A DNA stretch of 48,767 bases from Longimicrobiales bacterium. GTDB lineage: Bacteria > Gemmatimonadota > Gemmatimonadetes > Longimicrobiales > RSA9. This document shows, in pieces, positions 43,328 through 48,767 of the stretch. How positions within the stretch are numbered: position 1 is the stretch's first letter; the number at the start of each line of letters is the position of its first letter. The stretch covers positions 1 through 48,767 of the forward strand of contig DATHUY010000169.1 of assembly GCA_035461765.1 (NCBI GenBank), read 5' to 3'. Both the position numbers and the translations under genes were made by a program. The notes below the pieces were generated by a model that had not been told where the DNA came from, searched no databases, and saw only the letters and a list, made by a program, of their open reading frames with translations.

Positions 43328-44293
43328 GTGAGCGACGGCATCGATCCGAGTAAGATCCGGACGGTGCCGTTGTCGCTTCGGCCGAACAAGGTCAGCGCGA
43401 CGGACTTCGCGCAGCCGCCCGGCGACCGTACCGATTTCGCCGCATTCCTGAGCTCACTCCCGCACATACTCGAGGCGCAGAGCTTCCTGGCCGTCGTCGA
43501 TGCACTCGTCGATGCGGCGCGACAGAAGCGGGGCGTCGTGTGCATGCTGGGCGGCCACGTCGTGAAGACCGGCCTCGCGCCCGTGTTGCTCGATCTCGCG
43601 CGGCGCGGCGTCATCACACACTTCGCGACGAACGGTTCTGCGGTAATCCACGACTATGAAGTCACCCGGTGGGGCGGCACGAGCGAGGACGTGGAGGCCG
43701 GGCTGAAGGATGGCAGCTTCGGTATGGCGGAGGAGACGGGTCGCGAGATGAACGAAGCGATCCGTCGCGGTCACGAGCGCGGCCTCGGCATGGCCGAGTC
43801 GCTCGCGATCGCGCTCGAGGACGCGCCCGAGCTTGCCAATCCCGAGCTCTCGCTGCTGCTGAACGCGCGCCGGCTCGGCGTCGGCTTTACGGCGCACGCA
43901 GCGATCGGTGCCGAGATCATCCATCAGCATCCCGCCGCCGACGGTGCGGCCATTGGCGCGACCAGCATGACCGATTTCCGACGTCTCGCCGGCCATCTGC
44001 CACGGCTCGAGGGTGGCGTCGTGCTGAACGTCGGCTCGGCCGTCATCATGCCCGAGGTCTTCCTCAAGGCACTCACCATCTCCCGCAACATTCACGACGG
44101 CGCGCCTCGTGCATTCACCGCGGCCGACTTCGATATGATCCGGCACTACCGGCCGCGTGTGAACGTGGTCGAGCGGCCCGTGCGGACGGGCGGCGGGAAG
44201 GGCTACCAGATCACGGGACATCACGAGATCATGGTGCCGCTCCTCGCGTGGAGTGTCGTTGCGCGGATGCAGGAAACGGGAGACAGCAGATGA
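43328..44293 (+). CDS. Deoxyhypusine synthase-like protein
   Basis: A 321-residue protein with GTG start. The core matches the DHS superfamily's NAD-binding Rossmann-type fold: GVVCMLGGHVVKTGLAPVLL, HFATNGSAVIHDYEVTRWGG, then AAIGATSMTDFRRLAGHLP and GSAVIMPEVFLKALTISRNI. In eukaryotes and archaea DHS modifies eIF5A; bacteria have no such substrate, and the few bacterial DHS-like enzymes characterised act on spermidine or other polyamines. The usual catalytic Lys region is not obviously conserved. It overlaps the start of uppP (ATGA), so its job may relate to envelope or isoprenoid metabolism. Reaction not known. Confidence 0.8.
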   Translation: MSDGIDPSKIRTVPLSLRPNKVSATDFAQPPGDRTDFAAFLSSLPHILEAQSFLAVVDALVDAARQKRGVVCMLGGHVVKTGLAPVLLDLARRGVITHFATNGSAVIHDYEVTRWGGTSEDVEAGLKDGSFGMAEETGREMNEAIRRGHERGLGMAESLAIALEDAPELANPELSLLLNARRLGVGFTAHAAIGAEIIHQHPAADGAAIGATSMTDFRRLAGHLPRLEGGVVLNVGSAVIMPEVFLKALTISRNIHDGAPRAFTAADFDMIRHYRPRVNVVERPVRTGGGKGYQITGHHEIMVPLLAWSVVARMQETGDSR

Positions 44294-45219
44294 GCTGGTG
44301 GGAAGCGGCGGTGCTCGGGGTGATTCAGGGGCTCACGGAATTCTTTCCGGTGTCGAGCTCCGGTCACCTCGTCATGGGGGGTGCAGTGCTGGGTCTGGAA
44401 ATACCCGGTATCCTGTTCGAAGTCGCCGTGCACGTCGCGACACTCGTGTCGGTGCTGTTCGTCTACCGTCTGCGCATCTGGACGCTGATCCGCGGATGCT
44501 GCGGGCTGGAGGAAGAGAGCACGTGGCCTTACGTGATGAAGCTGGTGCTTGCGACGATACCCGCCGCAATCGTCGGCTTCACACTCGAGGACTGGTTCGA
44601 AGCGCGCTTCGACGATCCGGTGTTCGCGGGGACCATGATCCTCGTCACGGGCAGCTTCGTGTGGAGCAGCCGCTGGGTGCGCGCCGATGCACGTCGTCCC
44701 TTTCCGCTCGACTGGATGCCGATACTCGTGGCCGCAGCGATATCGCTGCTGGCGGGGACCATCGTGCCGTTCCTCGCGGTGCTCGCCGTCGAGGGGACGA
44801 TCATGGCCGTGTCGCGCGTGACTGCGTCAACAGAATGGCGGCAGGAACCGACGTGGGGCGGCGCTCTGCTGATGGGCATTGCGCAGTCGGTCGCAATACT
44901 GCCCGGCATCTCGCGCTCGGGCAGTACGGTCCTCACAGGCATGTGGCGGCGCATAGATCCCGTCGCCGCGGCGGAGTTCTCGTTCCTGATGTCGATCCCG
45001 GCGATCCTGGGCGCGGCCGTGCTCAAGGTGCCGGACATCGGCACGGAAGGGATGGGCGTGGGCGTGGTGCCACTGCTGGTCGGCGGGATCGCGGCGGGCG
45101 TTGCCGGCATCCTCGCGATCAGTCTCTTCGTGGCACTGCTCAAACGCCAGAACTTCTACACGTTCGCGTACTACTGCTGGGCTGTGGGCGCCTTGTTCCT
45201 GCTCTACATGCGGCAGTGA
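44290..45219 (+). CDS. uppP: Undecaprenyl-diphosphatase
   Basis: Start is ATG 44290, overlapping the previous stop by 4 bp; the longer frame upstream is out of context. The 309-residue product has eight or so membrane helices and both UppP/BacA signature sequences: GLTEFFPVSSSGHLVMGGAV (the Glu-rich first motif) and ILPGISRSGSTVLTGM (PGxSRSG). It dephosphorylates undecaprenyl diphosphate to recycle the lipid carrier of peptidoglycan and LPS O-antigen synthesis. This fits the surrounding lipid A/core genes. Confidence 0.95.
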   Translation: MSWWEAAVLGVIQGLTEFFPVSSSGHLVMGGAVLGLEIPGILFEVAVHVATLVSVLFVYRLRIWTLIRGCCGLEEESTWPYVMKLVLATIPAAIVGFTLEDWFEARFDDPVFAGTMILVTGSFVWSSRWVRADARRPFPLDWMPILVAAAISLLAGTIVPFLAVLAVEGTIMAVSRVTASTEWRQEPTWGGALLMGIAQSVAILPGISRSGSTVLTGMWRRIDPVAAAEFSFLMSIPAILGAAVLKVPDIGTEGMGVGVVPLLVGGIAAGVAGILAISLFVALLKRQNFYTFAYYCWAVGALFLLYMRQ

Positions 45220-45237
45220 GGCAAAGGCGGGTGCGGC

Positions 45238-47784
45238 TCAGTCCCTGCCCGCGAACACCGATCGTGATGTCGGCAGCGGAATGCGCAGCAGCTGGCGGTA
45301 TGTGAGGTCGAGCGCGAACAGAAATCCGTCGTCCACGGCCAGACCGTAGAAGCGAGCGCCCGGGCTCCAGTAGACGACCTCGCTCGTGCCATCCGGATCG
45401 ATGCGCAGGATGCGCCCCTGGCCGCCGCGCTCGGCGGCGAGCACTGCACCGGACGGCGTCGTGGCAACAGCGACGAGTCTGCCCGGACCGAAACCTGTCG
45501 GGATCACTCTGCGATCGCCGTCCGCCGACACCCGCAGCACATCGCCGCCGTACGTCGCAGCGAACACGTTGCCATAATCGTCCGACGCGATCTGGTAGAT
45601 GTTGTAGCCGACGTTCATCCACTCGTGCACGGTACCGTCGCGCTGCACGTGACTGATCGTGCCATTCCATTCCGCGACCGCAATGCTGCCATCGGGCAGC
45701 ACGGCAGCGCCGTATGCAGGGTCTTCGCCAATACGTGATGCAATGATCTGCGCCGCGCCATCCCCGCGGAGTGCGTACAGGTAATTGCCGTCGCGCGCGC
45801 GTGCGAGCACGAACGTGGCACCATCGCGCTGATCGACGATGGGCGCATAGAGTGCGTCCGCGGCGAGGCGCGCGAGCGTCTGCGGATGCGATGAGCCTTC
45901 CGACTGCGAGAGCACGCGCGGTCGCGGCCGCAGCCCGAGCTGGTCCCAGCCGTAGCTCGCCTGAAGGATCCGCCCGTTGTTCACCGCGACGCCCCAGCTC
46001 CAGGGCAGCTCGGTGGCAATGATCTGACCGACACCTGGCGCAGCCACGTAGAAGCTGACGATCACGCGGGCTAGAGTGTTGCGGCCTGCGTCGCGGATGT
46101 CGATTGTCTCGGTATAGGTACCGGCGACGAGACCATCGGGATCGGCAGTGACCACGAGCGCATCGTCATCGCGCTGCATCTCGAGCCAGCCGGCAGTGGC
46201 GACGGGCGTCCAGTCGACCGCGTCGGCAGTGGGCCGTACACTGATGCGCTGATGCACGGGACTGCTGCCCGCGAGCGCAGTGATGCGGAGTACTTCGGGC
46301 GATGCGACGAGCGCGCGGTGATGAACACCCGTGGCGAGGCTCGCTGTCAGTATCTGGTCTTCGACCGTGATGTCCGTGAGGCGCACGCCGCCGGCCAGAG
46401 GTGTGGTGAATGCCTTCCTGCCGGTACGGCCCGGGTATGTATCGCCCGAATCAGCGCGACGTCCGCGCGCGAGATCGCCCTCGCCGTCCGCCTCGAGGAT
46501 GCCGACCGCCGAGCGCCGCTCGTCGCTGTTCCACGCGCCGAGCTCTGCGCGCTCCGGATCGATGCTCCACACGAGGAGCCCCTCGCCCGCGAGGAACTGG
46601 TCAGAGCCGATGCGCTGACGGTTCTCGAGCAACAGGTACTCGCTGCCGCTGCCCTGCACCCGATAGACCGTTCGGCTCTCCTGCACGGGCGGCAGGGTGA
46701 TCGCCGAATCTGCGCCGGTCACCGACTCGACGGTGACCCAGCCCAGCTGCTCCTTCTCCCACGCGCCGGGATGCGCCGGGGAGTGCTCGGTGGCGTGGCT
46801 GCCGGTGCCCATGAGGCCCCATGCGCCGATCCCCTGCGATGAGCCGTCGTAGTCGTAGAGGTCGGGCAGACCGAGCGCGTGACCGGTCTCGTGCGCGAGC
46901 ACACCAATGCGCATCGGGCCGCACGTCGTCGGATCCAGCACCGGCAGCACCACGTAGTCCGCAATCCGGATCGGCTCACCGCTCGCGCCGATCGACTGCG
47001 TCGTGAACGGCGGCATCGCGGCGCGATGCGGCCAGATGCCGCCCGCGCGGCCGTCACCGGGGCACGTGACAGCGTACACAATCGCGACGAAATCCACGAA
47101 GCCGTCGTCGTCGCCCGAGTTCGGCACGCCGTCGGGGCCGTCGTTGTCGAACTGCGCGAAGTCGAGCCGGCCCAGCGTGGCGGTGAGAGCCTCCTGACGC
47201 AGCTCGTTGATGCGGCCGAAGCTCGACCAGGCGTGCTCCTCAGACGACAGGTAATGACGCGCCGGCTTCGACAACGTCACCCACGGCGCCACCGCGCCGT
47301 CCGCCTGCAGCAGACCGCCGGAAACCTCCGTCCAGTAATCGGAAAACGAAACCGTATCGCCGCGGGACTCACCGAACAGACGTCGATCGAGATCCTGCAC
47401 ATGGAAGGGAATGGCGACGTCCGAGTAATGGACGGGAATCACGGGGATACGAAGACGGCCGCTCAGCGCGGCGCCCTGCTCCGCAAGTGTTTCGGGGGCT
47501 ACACCGTAGAGCCGCCCCTCCGCCGCCAGCTGGTCACGGCGCACGCGTACGGACTCCACCTTGCCGAGCCAAGCGCGGCTCAGCTCCAGTGGCATGAACG
47601 GGCGGGCATCATCCAGACCGATGATCGAGACCGGCGGCGTGGCGCTGCCACTCCAGGGTGCCGGTCTGCGCTGCGGCTGCTGTGCTGCGGCCCGGGTGCT
47701 CTCCAGTGTGAGCAGGAACGCGGGAACCAGGGACAGATACAGTAGGCTCCGGCAGCGTCCGAACTCGAAAGTCGGTCGGCGGAT
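45238..47784 (-). CDS. Secreted M6-family metalloprotease with beta-propeller C-terminus
   Basis: The first canonical start in frame is ATG 47595, but that omits a good signal peptide. Extending upstream, the frame stays open to an ATC at 47784, 6 nt after AAGGAG, giving MRRPTFEF then a hydrophobic core (SLLYLSLVPAFLLTL) and STRAAA-QQ cleavage. From there the product is 848 residues. The M6 zinc site is VLAHETGHALGLPDLYDYDG (HExxHxxGxxD). A BACON-like beta-sandwich (WLEMQRDDDALVVTADPDGL, GTYTETIDI) follows, then about 230 residues of repeats such as PDGSIAVAEWNGTISHVQRD and GNVFAATYGGDVLRVSADGD, an NHL-like beta-propeller. It is probably a secreted protease. Confidence 0.88.
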   Translation of the reverse strand: MRRPTFEFGRCRSLLYLSLVPAFLLTLESTRAAAQQPQRRPAPWSGSATPPVSIIGLDDARPFMPLELSRAWLGKVESVRVRRDQLAAEGRLYGVAPETLAEQGAALSGRLRIPVIPVHYSDVAIPFHVQDLDRRLFGESRGDTVSFSDYWTEVSGGLLQADGAVAPWVTLSKPARHYLSSEEHAWSSFGRINELRQEALTATLGRLDFAQFDNDGPDGVPNSGDDDGFVDFVAIVYAVTCPGDGRAGGIWPHRAAMPPFTTQSIGASGEPIRIADYVVLPVLDPTTCGPMRIGVLAHETGHALGLPDLYDYDGSSQGIGAWGLMGTGSHATEHSPAHPGAWEKEQLGWVTVESVTGADSAITLPPVQESRTVYRVQGSGSEYLLLENRQRIGSDQFLAGEGLLVWSIDPERAELGAWNSDERRSAVGILEADGEGDLARGRRADSGDTYPGRTGRKAFTTPLAGGVRLTDITVEDQILTASLATGVHHRALVASPEVLRITALAGSSPVHQRISVRPTADAVDWTPVATAGWLEMQRDDDALVVTADPDGLVAGTYTETIDIRDAGRNTLARVIVSFYVAAPGVGQIIATELPWSWGVAVNNGRILQASYGWDQLGLRPRPRVLSQSEGSSHPQTLARLAADALYAPIVDQRDGATFVLARARDGNYLYALRGDGAAQIIASRIGEDPAYGAAVLPDGSIAVAEWNGTISHVQRDGTVHEWMNVGYNIYQIASDDYGNVFAATYGGDVLRVSADGDRRVIPTGFGPGRLVAVATTPSGAVLAAERGGQGRILRIDPDGTSEVVYWSPGARFYGLAVDDGFLFALDLTYRQLLRIPLPTSRSVFAGRD

Positions 47785-48101
47785 GGCTCGCTCCTTCGCG
47801 GCCAGCCCGGACAGCGGCGTGGATGCCGGATTCGTCCGGGAACGTTCGTGTTGTGGAAACGAGGGTTGGATACGCCTGAAGACGTATACAATAGATGGGC
47901 CGAAACGCGTGCAGCGTCAAGTAGTGGGAGCGCAAGCAGATAGCCGTGGTACGTGTCGCGCGTACACCACGGGAGTGCACTCGCGGCGATGCGGCCGCGC
48001 AACGAACGGCGTGCGTCCGGCGGGTTGGGGTCCGGGGCTTGACCCGACCTGCCGTATTGGTAGATTTAACGGCTCGCCGGAGGTACTCGGTGAGTGTCTT
48101 G
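47785..48101. other. 317-bp intergenic region between the M6 protease and tRNA genes
   Basis: No supported gene. It holds the ribosome site of the M6 gene (AAGGAG on the minus strand at 47791-47796), an imperfect hairpin with arms CCGTGG and CCACGG (47944-47972) of unknown role, and the tRNA promoter at its right end. The two transcription units run in opposite directions, so promoters for both must lie here. Confidence 0.6.
48039..48066 (+). promoter_or_regulatory. Promoter of the tRNA-Glu/tRNA-Val unit
   Basis: TTGACC (48039-48044) and TAGATT (48061-48066) are sigma-70-like boxes 16 bp apart, ending 35 nt before tRNA-Glu. The run GCCGTATTGG between them is GC-rich. It is the best-matching promoter I can see in the window. 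Confidence 0.6.
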
Positions 48102-48174
48102 GCCCCCATCGTCTAGTGGCCCAGGACGTCGCGTTCTCAGCGCGAAAACCGGGGTTCGATTCCCCGTGGGGGTA
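48102..48174 (+). tRNA. tRNA-Glu (anticodon CTC)
   Basis: A 73-nt cloverleaf: acceptor GCCCCCA pairs with TGGGGGT (first pair G-U), D-arm TCGTCTAGTGGCCCAGGA, anticodon stem TCGCG/CGCGA around loop TTCTCAG (anticodon CTC), T-arm CGGGG TTCGATT CCCCG, and discriminator A. The CCA end is not encoded. The body matches bacterial tRNA-Glu closely (TCGTCTAG, GGCCCAGGAC). Confidence 0.95.
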
Positions 48175-48207
48175 TTTCTGGAAGGGGAGTGAGGTGCGCT
48201 CTCCGTC

Positions 48208-48281
<74 letters not shown>

Positions 48282-48283
48282 TG

Positions 48284-48326
48284 AACGCCGTCAGCCGTTG
48301 TCCGCCAACGACTTACGGCGTTTTTG
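48284..48326 (+). terminator. Intrinsic terminator of the tRNA unit
   Basis: AACGCCGT (48284-48291) pairs with ACGGCGTT (48315-48322); inside it CGTTG pairs with CAACG. A TTTTT tract (48321-48325) follows directly, so it looks like a true intrinsic terminator, starting 2 nt after tRNA-Val. The 260 bp from here to the PadR gene have no other supported gene. Confidence 0.85.
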
Positions 48327-48500
48327 GGGGACTGCTGTCCCAACTCCGTCACCCTCGCGTCGACCTCATTGCTTCCGCGAAGTTTCATGTCGGCGCCGCC
48401 CGCACCGCTCCCCAAAAGTCGCTTTCCACAAGGAATAAGCGCAGACAGAGCCGGATAGGTACGGGTCGCACTTCTCCCAGGAGGTGTGGGCTCGTCGCCG

Positions 48501-48540
48501 TTGCTATATATGCGTAGCGCATATATGTATGAACGCATAC
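48501..48540 (+). promoter_or_regulatory. Promoter with overlapping palindromic operator before the PadR gene
   Basis: A perfect 9-3-9 palindrome (ATATATGCG TAG CGCATATAT, 48506-48526) sits between a TTGCTA -35 (48501-48506) and TATGTA -10 (48524-48529), 17 bp apart. A second dyad, GTATG AACG CATAC (48527-48540), follows. PadR proteins typically bind AT-rich dyads of this sort in their own promoters, so autorepression is likely. Confidence 0.6.
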
Positions 48541-48585
48541 TTGCCGCTCACATAGTCTCCCCCTTTGCGAAAGCGCCTCAACGTC

Positions 48586-48767
48586 ATGGACACGAAACGA
48601 GGCCCCGAGAGGTACCTGCCGCTGCGGCCGGTGGAGTTCCACATCCTGCTCAGTCTGGCGGTCGGTGAGCGCCACGGCTACGGCATCATCCAGGACGCGG
48701 AGGGTCGCGGCGAGACGGCGGTGCCGGACGTGGGCACGCTGTACCGTGCGCTGGCGCGGATGGTGGA
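48586..48767 (+). CDS. PadR-family transcriptional regulator, 3'-truncated
   Basis: The first 60 codons from ATG 48586; the gene continues beyond the window. Residues LPLRPVEFHILLSLAVGERH and GYGIIQDAEGRGETAVPDVG, then TLYRALARM, are the PadR winged-helix N-terminal domain, in which the GTLYR segment is part of the recognition helix. PadR regulators repress transport or stress genes and commonly control their own promoter. The upstream palindromes fit that. Confidence 0.9.
   Translation, partial: MDTKRGPERYLPLRPVEFHILLSLAVGERHGYGIIQDAEGRGETAVPDVGTLYRALARMV

Noticed and set aside
43328-44293. True deoxyhypusine synthase acting on eIF5A
   Set aside because: Bacteria lack eIF5A, and the usual Lys-containing catalytic segment is not evident, so only DHS-like is claimed.

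Overview
This is a 48.8 kb stretch of high-GC bacterial chromosome. It is densely coding, with many 1-4 bp start/stop overlaps (ATGA, GTGA, TTGA) and frequent GTG and TTG starts. Lipobox lipoproteins, a TonB protein, an exported carboxypeptidase-regulatory-like protein and a block of lipid A/Kdo/core assembly genes show a Gram-negative type (diderm, LPS-bearing) envelope. The gene content and style fit Gemmatimonadota best. That placement is inferred from protein families, because the window has no rRNA gene. I see no transposase, integrase, phage gene or CRISPR array.

Layout. 1-4.7 kb: the end of a DUF421 protein, small membrane and zinc-ribbon-like proteins, a DinB/MDMPI-type protein, a divergent arginase-fold protein, a DUF2007 protein and an exported barrel-like protein. 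4.7-10.8 kb: methionine aminopeptidase, a SAM methyltransferase (minus strand), a GerMN lipoprotein, hemolysin III, two more lipoproteins, RsmD, a GNAT protein and an FKBP isomerase. 10.8-17.6 kb: an exported regulatory-domain protein whose 5' end carries a hairpin repeat, an orphan ABC ATPase cluster, gamma-glutamyltransferase, an M28 peptidase and an internally duplicated membrane protein. 17.7-23.6 kb (minus strand): a fused FdsG-FdsB flavoprotein and FdsA, forming an NAD-dependent formate dehydrogenase, with heme O synthase (ctaB) downstream. 23.8-30.5 kb: lipoproteins, M1 and M23 peptidases, a two-domain VOC protein, a hotdog thioesterase and small membrane/lipoprotein genes, including a short coupled frame broken by TGA. 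30.5-32.1 kb: glpD (minus strand).

32.2-45.2 kb is the most coherent block, all on the plus strand: TonB, a small conserved protein, a Kdo-kinase-like protein, a GT9 heptosyltransferase, a receiver-PglZ response regulator related to PorX, an MsbA-type flippase, a second GT9 enzyme, an LpxL-type acyltransferase, a GT2 enzyme with a long Arg/Gly-rich tail, a DUF3108 protein, a deoxyhypusine-synthase-like protein and UppP. Together these read as an LPS core/lipid A assembly and export locus with a signalling phosphodiesterase in its middle. This is my best candidate for a new system.

45.2-48.8 kb: a secreted M6 protease fused to a beta-propeller (minus strand, apparently starting at ATC), tRNA-Glu(CTC) and tRNA-Val(CAC) with a promoter and an intrinsic terminator, then the start of a PadR regulator behind a palindromic promoter/operator. 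All family calls come from reading the sequence by eye; no database search was run.
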